Assembly: GCA_040392005.1 (NCBI GenBank)
Contig: JBEBWT010000066.1
Span: 1 to 7,645, forward strand
Direction of reading: 5' to 3'
Origin: DASRQK01 sp040392005
GTDB lineage: Bacteria; Bacteroidota; Bacteroidia; Sphingobacteriales; Sphingobacteriaceae
DNA: 7,645 bases
Part shown: positions 1 to 4,889 of the stretch, piece after piece
How positions within the stretch are numbered: position 1 is the first letter of the stretch
Layout: each line of letters starts with the position of its first letter
Notes under the pieces: model-generated
Databases searched by the model: none
Told to the model about the DNA's origin: nothing
The model's input: only the letters and a program-made list of their open reading frames with translations
Program-made: the position numbers and the translations under genes

Positions 1-42
1 GATCAAAAATGGCTTCTGAAATAATTTCATGGTTATATTCAT
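1..42 (-). CDS. possible 5' end of a leftward gene cut by the window edge
   Basis: On the minus strand an ATG at 42-40, with a second in-frame ATG at 30-28, opens a frame that stays open to the window edge. It reads MNITMKLFQKPFLI, and the part from the second Met resembles the start of a signal peptide (a Lys followed by hydrophobic residues). No Shine-Dalgarno or convincing promoter box lies upstream. Only 14 codons are visible, so this could equally be chance. The overlapping rightward frame at 9-206 has no recognisable features and was not called. Confidence 0.15.
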   Translation of the reverse strand, partial: MNITMKLFQKPFLI

Positions 43-152
43 GCGCTGTACTTATTATTTTAGTGAATGATCAACCGAATATAGACAATAATCCGTTAAC
101 TGTAAAGAAGTTGGATTCCTTGTTAATCCCATGGCAGACAATTCAACACCTG

Positions 153-181
153 TTGATAACAATTGTGCCGAATTTTATAAG
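153..181 (+). promoter_or_regulatory. possible sigma70-like promoter of the DUF3800 operon
   Basis: TTGATA at 153-158 and TATAAG at 176-181 are separated by exactly 17 bases and lie about 50 bases before the ATG at 235. This matches the classical sigma70 layout better than the Bacteroidota TTG / TAnnTTTG layout, which I do not find cleanly in 1-234. In A+T-rich sequence such matches also arise by chance. An AGGAA at 221-225, nine bases before the ATG, is a possible ribosome binding site. Confidence 0.3.
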
Positions 182-234
182 ATATAGCGATATTTGTATT
201 CAATAATTTAGTAAATCATAAGGAATATTGTTTT

Positions 235-894
235 ATGAGCAAAACATTTAACTTTTATTGTGATGAGAACTGCCATCTTGAAAACGATGGCATGCCCTAT
301 ATGATGATTGCCTATGTCAGTTCGGCGTATAATCAGGTCAAGCTACATCAGGAAAACATCAAAGCCATTCGTGACAAGCATCAGTGTTATGGTGAGATCA
401 AATGGACAAAGGTATCTAGGTCAAAGGCACAATTCTATCTTGAAGTGGTCGAATATTTTTTCTCCAGTGATCTTCAGTTTCGAGCCATCGTTGTCGATAA
501 GAGTAAAGTAACCACAGATGACTTCGATGACTTTTATTATAAGATGTACTACCAATTGCTCTATCATAAGGTAAGTATGGATTATAACTACAATGTTTAT
601 CTGGATATAAAAGACACACTTAGTGCCTGGAAAGTAAAGCGTCTCAAAGAGATATTGAATTTGAGCTATAGCAGTATTCGAACTGTCCAGAATATCCGCT
701 CACATGAAAGCACCCTCATGCAGCTTACGGACTTGTTGATGGGCGCTATCAGCTATCACTTACGTGGAGGGGGACAGGTCATTGCCAAGAATAATATCGT
801 GGAAAAAATCAAGGCACATTCCGGGCGTCCTCTTGACAGGAGTACCCCGAAAAACTCGGAAAAGTTCAATTTATTCTTCATCGATCTACAGTAA
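235..894 (+). CDS. DUF3800-like protein, first gene of a two-gene cassette
   Basis: This 219-residue soluble protein has no signal peptide or membrane segment. It shows the layout of DUF3800 proteins: an N-terminal beta strand ending in an acidic pair (FNFYCDEN, D10-E11), a central GEIKW (53-57), a strand ending in Asp (IVVDKS, D88), YLDIKD (122-127, D124) and the characteristic C-terminal QLTDLLMGAI helix (163-172, D166). Such spaced acidic residues suggest a metal-dependent, RNase H-like active site, but activity of the family is not established in what I can see. One deviation is that the usual Asp-Glu-Ser/Thr-Gly turn reads Asp-Glu-Asn-Cys. DUF3800 genes are frequent in phages, plasmids and defence islands. 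The next gene starts three bases after the stop, so the two are surely co-transcribed and probably coupled. It could act as effector, partner or neutraliser of the downstream protein; the sequence does not decide. Confidence 0.85.
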   Translation: MSKTFNFYCDENCHLENDGMPYMMIAYVSSAYNQVKLHQENIKAIRDKHQCYGEIKWTKVSRSKAQFYLEVVEYFFSSDLQFRAIVVDKSKVTTDDFDDFYYKMYYQLLYHKVSMDYNYNVYLDIKDTLSAWKVKRLKEILNLSYSSIRTVQNIRSHESTLMQLTDLLMGAISYHLRGGGQVIAKNNIVEKIKAHSGRPLDRSTPKNSEKFNLFFIDLQ

Positions 895-897
895 ACC

Positions 898-1398
898 ATG
901 CCGTCGAACTTACTGAAAAAATATAATGATCGACTTGACATGTTGTATCCCTCGCTGAGCGATAATATCCGATCATTTCGCAAAGTGTATGATCGGGATT
1001 TTTCGGGATTTCAATTTTCTTTTCGAGGGCACCCCATCCACCCGACACCTGCGGAAGATGAAGATACGATGGATCGTGTATTCAGGCACCTTACGATGGT
1101 CATTGTCGATGAATCAACTAGAAAGCGTGAATTTGAAACTGCCCGGTCGATCCGCATCCACTGGGTGAAGCATCATCTGGAAGAACGAAATCCGGAGACA
1201 CTCAACATATTTACCGTGATCGATGAAAGACGGGTTTATGTTCTCGATACCACAGAACGCTATGTCATTGTTTTGGAACCCTTAAGAGATAAACAGGCGT
1301 TTTTTCTGCTCACAGCATATCACCTGGAAGATAGTCGCTATCGAAATTTGATGAAAAAACGCAAAAAAAGAGGAAAAGAAGGTATTGCTATTTGGTAG
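898..1398 (+). CDS. putative BECR-fold nuclease/toxin-like protein
   Basis: This 166-residue soluble basic protein ends in a strongly Lys/Arg-rich stretch (153-160). Residues about 64-158 follow the pattern of the phage barnase/EndoU/colicin E5-D/RelE-like nucleases (PBECR type): a histidine strand (HLTMVIVDE, 64-72), a helix with R83/R86 and a Trp (RSIRIHWVKHHLEE, 83-96), then paired strands RRVYVLD (111-117), RYVIVLEPL (121-129) and FFLLTAYHLED (135-145) leading into the basic tail. That TAY strand followed by a Lys/Arg-rich helix is what I rely on most. Residues 1-60 are not recognised; HPIHP (45-49) could be a second functional site. The start at 898 is the only sensible ATG, three bases after the upstream stop, with no clear ribosome binding site, which suggests translational coupling. 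RNase activity or toxicity is inferred from fold resemblance only. Confidence 0.8.
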   Translation: MPSNLLKKYNDRLDMLYPSLSDNIRSFRKVYDRDFSGFQFSFRGHPIHPTPAEDEDTMDRVFRHLTMVIVDESTRKREFETARSIRIHWVKHHLEERNPETLNIFTVIDERRVYVLDTTERYVIVLEPLRDKQAFFLLTAYHLEDSRYRNLMKKRKKRGKEGIAIW

Positions 1399-1403
1399 AA
1401 GCA

Positions 1404-1435
1404 GAAAACGCCAGTCATCTGGGACAGGCGTTTTC
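1404..1435 (+). terminator. hairpin terminator of the DUF3800 operon
   Basis: GAAAACGCC (1404-1412) and GGCGTTTTC (1427-1435) form a perfect 9-bp stem around a 14-base loop, six bases after the stop codon of the upstream gene. The A run in the left arm and T run in the right arm give a terminator-like shape, but no separate T tract follows. A shorter CCAG/CTGG pairing (1411-1414 with 1419-1422) competes within it. Confidence 0.65.
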
Positions 1436-1515
1436 CGAATTCCTTCTTCCGTAGGAAAGATGAATCTTAGCGCAAAGATAAGTATAATTTATAACGCATC
1501 CAAATAATTAAAACT

Positions 1516-1523
1516 TAATTTTG
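1516..1523 (+). promoter_or_regulatory. possible -7 box of the truncated gene
   Basis: TAATTTTG matches the Bacteroidota -7 consensus TAnnTTTG exactly and lies 14 bases before the ATG at 1538. No TTG sits at the expected -33 position, so the promoter is either weak or accidental. Confidence 0.25.
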
Positions 1524-1537
1524 TCTTTAGAACATAC

Positions 1538-1642
1538 ATGATAATTGGCATTGACGAGACTGGAAATTTTGATGAAGCCTCAAGTTTGAATATTCCGGGG
1601 AAAGTACACCAGTGTTCCACTCTAAAAAGCCGATTTTTCTAA
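1538..1642 (+). pseudogene. 5' remnant of a gene starting MIIGIDETGNF
   Basis: A 34-codon frame begins at ATG 1538 and stops at 1640-1642. Its first 19 residues, MIIGIDETGNFDEASSLNI, look like the opening beta strand and Asp-Glu-Thr-Gly turn of an RNase H-like/DUF3800-type protein. They are far more protein-like than the tail, which turns featureless after about codon 20 (near 1595). The frame runs into the last 21 bases of the convergent cytochrome c gene, so the body of the gene has been lost and replaced by flanking chromosome. It is a short call resting on an N-terminal motif. A genuine tiny gene or chance are the alternatives. Confidence 0.45.
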
Positions 1643-2098
1643 TTTAGAATGACTCGGAATTTGGGAGGGGGTCAGATAGTCAGGCAGATTTTCCAGGACT
1701 TCTTCCTCTGAAAACACACCGCTTTTATTTCCAAATGAATTAGTCACATAAGTCAGTATATAGGCAATTTCTACCACACTTAATTGTGGATTGGCGGGCA
1801 TTTCCATGTTGTATTTTTCGCCGGAAACCGTGATTTCCCCGGACATTCCATGCTGCACAATACCCGGCAATGCAGAGCGGTTTTCTGTCAGGTACCCGGA
1901 ATCGGTCAGTGGAGGATAGAGCAGGCCCAGACCTTCTCCCTTGTCACCGTGGCAGTTTGCACAATGCGTGGAATATAACTGATGGCCATTTGTATAGTAT
2001 TGAGCTGTTTTGATATCCAGCCCTCCCTGGCACCCCTGACAGGTCACAATCAGCAGATAGGTGGCAGCCAATAGGATCAGTACCGGTACTTTGGACAT
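1622..2098 (-). CDS. monohaem cytochrome c lipoprotein
   Basis: This 158-residue exported electron carrier has an N-terminal hydrophobic segment (about 4-19) followed by Cys20 and Cys23, one of which probably carries the lipid anchor; neither gives a textbook lipobox. CANCH at 46-50 is the covalent haem site with His50 as axial ligand. M100 in MEMP (98-101) is the likely Met ligand, placing it in class I cytochrome c. GDKGEGLGLLYPPL after the haem site, the segment around GMSGEIT (84-90) and the NPQLSVVEIAYILTYV helix (103-118) are typical of small Bacteroidota cytochromes found with SCO. It is the last gene of the operon; its ATG lies 22 bases after the SCO stop and sits in the second copy of a 20-bp tandem repeat, which supplies AGGAA as ribosome binding site. 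The C-terminal tail after about 125 is polar and its last codons overlap the truncated gene from the other strand, so the tail may have been altered by that junction. Confidence 0.92.
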   Translation of the reverse strand: MSKVPVLILLAATYLLIVTCQGCQGGLDIKTAQYYTNGHQLYSTHCANCHGDKGEGLGLLYPPLTDSGYLTENRSALPGIVQHGMSGEITVSGEKYNMEMPANPQLSVVEIAYILTYVTNSFGNKSGVFSEEEVLENLPDYLTPSQIPSHSKLEKSAF

Positions 2099-2135
2099 GA
2101 TTAGGGTTCCTGCAACATGATTAATGTTCCTGCAA
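2096..2135. repeat. 20-bp tandem duplication across the SCO stop and cytochrome c start
   Basis: Read on the coding (minus) strand, 2135-2116 is TTGCAGGAACATTAATCATG and 2115-2096 is TTGCAGGAACCCTAATCATG, two adjacent 20-base units identical at 18 positions. Each carries an AGGAA, a TAA and an ATG. The first unit encodes the SCO end (Leu-Gln-Glu-His-stop); the second gives the ribosome binding site and start codon of the cytochrome gene. Confidence 0.95.
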
Positions 2136-2876
2136 TAAGATTTTCAGGTCTTTGCGCAGGATCTCGATCTGTTCTTTTGAAGTGCCGTCATAGGCTCCGC
2201 GGATATGACGGTTTTGATCGATCAGTACAAAATAGCCTGAATGTTCATACCCTCCCGGTGCAGCCGCTTCCTCCTGGGCATAAACCATGTATTGCTCTGC
2301 CATCCCATAGATTTCTGCCTTGCTGCCGGTCACAAATTGCCATTGATCATTGACCACCCCCAGCCGGTCCGCATAATTTTTCAAAACGGAGGGACTGTCG
2401 TATTTGAAGTCAATACTGTGGGACAGAAATTTCACCCGATTATCATCCAGGTATTCCTGATAGACCGCTAACAGATTGCGCTGCATGGTCGGGCAGATAC
2501 TCGGGCAATGGGTAAAGAAGAAATTGGCCACATAAACACTGTTTTCAAAGAATTCATTGGAGACCAATATGCTGTCCTGATTGAGGAATTCAAATTCCGG
2601 GATCTGATGATAGACGGTGTCGGTCACCTCCTTGCCATCGATGACCGTCGTGACGGCTTCCCTGAAGCCCATGATGGGCAACTTTTTACCTGAATCCCCC
2701 CCCCCGGATGGCCCACAGGAAACCAGTGCCAGCACGGTAAACAGTGAACAAGTGATCGCCCAAAGACCAGCTGATCTACCGGATTTCCTGTCCGCAATAT
2801 CCCCGGCCTTTTTGCCCGCAATACTCTCAGCCTTATAAACCGGATAGTTTTTCTGCACTTTCTTTGCTGACTTCAT
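2121..2876 (-). CDS. SCO1/SenC family copper chaperone lipoprotein
   Basis: This is an envelope thioredoxin-fold protein of the family that delivers copper to the CuA centre of cytochrome c oxidase or reduces its cysteines. Numbered from the TTG at 2879 (subtract one from the preferred ATG at 2876), residues 39-54 are hydrophobic and end in the lipobox LVSC with Cys55. The copper-binding CPSICP gives Cys125 and Cys129, and the distal ligand is His213 in YEHSGYF. FLSHSIDFKYDSP (151-163) corresponds to the conserved strand and Asp region of the family. The start is odd: the gene overlaps the preceding one by 44 bases and about 38 charged residues precede the signal segment, with no closer ATG, GTG or TTG. 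A G10 run encodes Gly59-61 right after the lipid anchor. Its place between an unknown lipoprotein and a cytochrome c fits respiratory copper handling. Confidence 0.93.
   Translation of the reverse strand: MKSAKKVQKNYPVYKAESIAGKKAGDIADRKSGRSAGLWAITCSLFTVLALVSCGPSGGGDSGKKLPIMGFREAVTTVIDGKEVTDTVYHQIPEFEFLNQDSILVSNEFFENSVYVANFFFTHCPSICPTMQRNLLAVYQEYLDDNRVKFLSHSIDFKYDSPSVLKNYADRLGVVNDQWQFVTGSKAEIYGMAEQYMVYAQEEAAAPGGYEHSGYFVLIDQNRHIRGAYDGTSKEQIEILRKDLKILLQEH
2696..2705. repeat. C10/G10 homopolymer inside the SCO gene
   Basis: Ten consecutive C on the + strand read as ten G in the coding direction. They give Gly-Gly-Gly in the linker just after the lipobox (Cys-Gly-Pro-Ser-Gly-Gly-Gly-Asp). Gain or loss of one base would frameshift everything after the lipid anchor, removing the whole copper-binding domain. 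Confidence 0.95.
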
Positions 2877-3297
2877 CAAACAGGGATTTCATCTTTTTTA
2901 TTTTATCCAGTTCAGACTGGTAATAGTTTTTGACCTCTTCTTCTGTTTTATCCTGTGGATCCGCATCGAACTCCCTCATCCACCGCATCATTTGATCGGT
3001 TGCACCTTCCAGTCTGGATTTGACATGGGTCAGATCGGTCCGCAACAGGGCGGTATCCAGAGCCTCATTTGCTGCTTTTAGGTCGTTCAGACTGACCAGG
3101 ATCGAATCGATCCGCACGGCCTGCCGGTCAAAAGCGGAGATCTGCGGCATGATTTCATCATGTACGGCAATGGTTTCCTCTTTCAACTGCGTGATTTCGG
3201 CATTTTCTTTATTCCCACCGCATGAGCTATTCAGCAGGAGCGCAAGCGTGAGCACCGACATGCTGCCTGCGGATAAAAATGATGTTAAACGTTTCAT
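2833..3297 (-). CDS. small lipoprotein of unknown function, SCO-linked
   Basis: This 154-residue predicted lipoprotein has a hydrophobic signal and a lipobox-like LNSSC, with Cys26 as the lipid-bearing residue. The rest is almost wholly charged and helical, with probable coiled-coil stretches. Two segments look conserved in relatives I recall from Bacteroidota, often mislabelled viral A-type inclusion protein: VHDEIMPQI (45-53) and MMRWMREFD (103-111). Their His46, Met50, Met103, Met104 and Met106 could face each other in a helical bundle and bind metal; this is an inference from residue choice and from the SCO gene directly downstream. The ATG at 3297 is the only reasonable start. The end overlaps the SCO start, so translation is probably coupled. 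It lies 57 bases after ompA, with no recognisable promoter of its own in the gap, so it may be read from the ompA promoter. Confidence 0.85.
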   Translation of the reverse strand: MKRLTSFLSAGSMSVLTLALLLNSSCGGNKENAEITQLKEETIAVHDEIMPQISAFDRQAVRIDSILVSLNDLKAANEALDTALLRTDLTHVKSRLEGATDQMMRWMREFDADPQDKTEEEVKNYYQSELDKIKKMKSLFDEVSKESAEKLSGL

Positions 3298-3324
3298 CTG
3301 TTTTTAATTTAGTAATCAATCATT

Positions 3325-3378
3325 ATTTTAGAATAAGGTAAACTCGACCCGGTTTCAGAACAAGGTAAATTCGACCCG
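3325..3378. repeat. 27-bp tandem duplication across the ompA stop
   Basis: Two adjacent 27-base units, 3352-3378 (end of ompA plus stop) and 3325-3351 (after the stop), match at 23 positions. Read in the ompA frame both encode Arg-Val-Glu-Phe-Thr-Leu-Phe-stop-Asn. All four differences are silent: GAA/GAG, TTG/TTA, TGA/TAA and AAC/AAT. Confidence 0.95.
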
Positions 3379-4701
3379 TCTGTTGAGTTGTTTTCCTTCT
3401 TCGGTATTGTTGTCCGCAATGGGCTGAGTAGGTCCGTAGCCCACCGCCTCAATGCGGGAAGGATTCGCACCTTTACTGACCAGATAGGCTTTCACGGCTT
3501 CTGCCCGGTCTTTGGACAATTTTAGATTCAGCGCCATCGATCCCGTATTGTCGGTATGGCCGGCCAGCTTGAGACTGAAATTCTTTTCGATCAATAAAAC
3601 CGCCACTTTATTCAGGCTGGGGAAGGAAGAGGACCGGATGGTCGATTTGCTCGAATCAAATTCCAGATTCTGGATAGCTTCCTCTACCACACGTCTGTCT
3701 TCTTCGGTCACATAAATCTGCTGGATGACCGGCTGCTGGATGACCGGAGCCTTTGCTTCGGGAAGCGGGCATCCTGATCCATCAACTTTGACTCCTTCGG
3801 GAGTATCCGGACATTTGTCGTACCGGTTGGCCACCCCGTCTTTATCATCATCTGCCAGATCCGCATAAAGTCGTTCCATCTGAGATTTCAGGCGTTCGTT
3901 TTCCTTTGTCAGGGCATCCGCTTTGCTTTCCAACTGGGATTTCTGCGCTTGCAGAGCCGATAGCAGTTCATCGTATTGCAATTGCTGGGCATCATAAAAC
4001 TCAGCGACCGGATTGGTGTTGCCAAGATAGGGTTTGGATTTTTTGCCGAGGGCAAACTCAAGGCCGACATGTGAATAGGAAAATATATCTCTTTTTTCGG
4101 TGGTCAATCCATCAAATCCATAAGTCCTGGCAAAATTCATCCGGTAACCCAGATCCACATTGATCCCATTGGTAATCCGTACTTTTGCCCCGACTCCGGC
4201 CGGCAGCATCATGCCCATCGTTTCCTCATATTGGGTTTCCACCCCGTCAATATAAGTCCAGGGTTTATAGCTCATCATCCCTGCACCCAGATTGAGGTAG
4301 GGTTTCAGAAAGCCGTCGCGATGTCTCCAGTTGATGTTGGCCAGCGTAAACTGTGCGCTCAGACTGCCGGACCAGGGCACAAGCGTCTGAAACTGGTCAG
4401 CGCCTGAGGTCCCCTGAACCGCGCCACCTACATACTCCAATTGTATTGCAAATGCCGGCAGAATTTGCTTTTTGATATAAGCGCCATAACCAGCGATATA
4501 GGTCAATCCCTCAAAATCTCTGCCCAGCTCAAAAATATTTGCCTGGCTCATGATCCCACCATGCACCCCGACGGACCAGGTCCGGTAGTTTTTGGTTGGT
4601 GAAAAGGGTTGGGCATAGACCGATTGGCTGAAAACTCCACATACCATTAACATGAATGTTGCGGACACAACCCGGATGGATGTTTTTATTTTTATTGTCA
4701 T
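3355..4701 (-). CDS. OmpA-family outer membrane protein with TSP3-type linker
   Basis: This 448-residue outer membrane protein ties the outer membrane to peptidoglycan. Residues 1-30 are a signal peptide ending VYA, with cleavage before Gln31. Residues about 37-220 have the alternating aromatic/Gly pattern of an eight-stranded beta barrel. A coiled coil follows at about 238-281 (LQAQKSQLESK, ALTKENERLKSQ). Then comes a calcium-binding TSP3-type repeat (DDDKDGVANRYDKCPDTPEG, 284-303, with Cys297 and Cys311), a short PVIQQ-PVIQQ linker (319-328) and the OmpA C-terminal domain (about 337-448). Peptidoglycan contacts are expected at D384 in GHTDNTG and R399 in LSKDRA; the protein ends NRRVEFTLF as is typical. 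It is transcribed away from alaS from a recognisable promoter at 4753-4783. The final codons are duplicated just past the stop. Size and domain order are normal for Bacteroidota. Confidence 0.95.
   Translation of the reverse strand: MTIKIKTSIRVVSATFMLMVCGVFSQSVYAQPFSPTKNYRTWSVGVHGGIMSQANIFELGRDFEGLTYIAGYGAYIKKQILPAFAIQLEYVGGAVQGTSGADQFQTLVPWSGSLSAQFTLANINWRHRDGFLKPYLNLGAGMMSYKPWTYIDGVETQYEETMGMMLPAGVGAKVRITNGINVDLGYRMNFARTYGFDGLTTEKRDIFSYSHVGLEFALGKKSKPYLGNTNPVAEFYDAQQLQYDELLSALQAQKSQLESKADALTKENERLKSQMERLYADLADDDKDGVANRYDKCPDTPEGVKVDGSGCPLPEAKAPVIQQPVIQQIYVTEEDRRVVEEAIQNLEFDSSKSTIRSSSFPSLNKVAVLLIEKNFSLKLAGHTDNTGSMALNLKLSKDRAEAVKAYLVSKGANPSRIEAVGYGPTQPIADNNTEEGKQLNRRVEFTLF
3718..3747. repeat. 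15-bp perfect tandem repeat inside ompA
   Basis: CTGCTGGATGACCGG occurs twice in a row on the + strand (3718-3732 and 3733-3747). In the protein it gives Pro-Val-Ile-Gln-Gln twice (319-328), between the TSP3 repeat and the peptidoglycan-binding domain. Copy number could vary without breaking the frame. Confidence 0.95.
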
Positions 4702-4752
4702 TGGATCTCTGCGATTAGATACTAATAAACCTTACAAAATTTGGATTCCGGG

Positions 4753-4783
4753 CTAAATTACAACACTTTTATGTAACTTTCAA
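4753..4783 (-). promoter_or_regulatory. ompA promoter, Bacteroidota type
   Basis: On the minus strand TTG (4783-4781) and TAATTTAG (4760-4753) are exactly 20 bases apart. This fits the Bacteroidota -33 TTG and -7 TAnnTTTG consensus with one mismatch in the -7 box. It predicts a transcript starting near 4746 with a leader of roughly 45 bases before the ATG at 4701. Confidence 0.6.
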
Positions 4784-4847
4784 TATTTTGGGGGGCTTAA
4801 ATCCAATTATGCCTTTTGTCTTTCATCCATTTGTCGGCATAAAGACG

Positions 4848-4855
4848 TAACTTTG
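4848..4855 (+). promoter_or_regulatory. alaS promoter -7 box
   Basis: TAACTTTG is an exact match to the Bacteroidota -7 consensus TAnnTTTG and ends 34 bases before the ATG at 4890. The TTG copies upstream (4816-4818 and 4831-4833) are 29 and 14 bases away, not the usual 19-21, so the -33 part is unclear. The transcript would start near 4862. Confidence 0.5.
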
Positions 4856-4866
4856 TAATCGCATTA

Positions 4867-4882
4867 AAAAAATATATTTTTT
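4867..4882. promoter_or_regulatory. A/T palindrome in the alaS leader
   Basis: AAAAAATATATTTTTT is a perfect 16-base palindrome ending seven bases before the alaS ATG. There is no Shine-Dalgarno sequence. An A-rich, weakly structured leader is usual for translation initiation in Bacteroidota, so this may be no more than that. Confidence 0.35.
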
Positions 4883-4889
4883 GTATCCC

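Noticed and set aside
9..206. 65-codon rightward frame at the left edge
   Set aside because: No motif, no ribosome binding site and no continuity with the next gene; composition looks like A+T-rich intergenic DNA and a plausible promoter lies inside it.
1006..1023. CGGGATTT direct repeat in the putative nuclease gene
   Set aside because: Two 8-base copies only, explained by the coding sequence around Asp-Phe-Ser-Gly-Phe-Gln.
1606..1615. ACAC-CA-GTGT hairpin as terminator of the cytochrome operon
   Set aside because: Four base pairs without a T tract in the leftward direction is too weak.
4881..4889. TTG start for alaS three codons upstream
   Set aside because: The ATG at 4890 matches the known N-terminus of the family; the TTG lies within the A/T palindrome.
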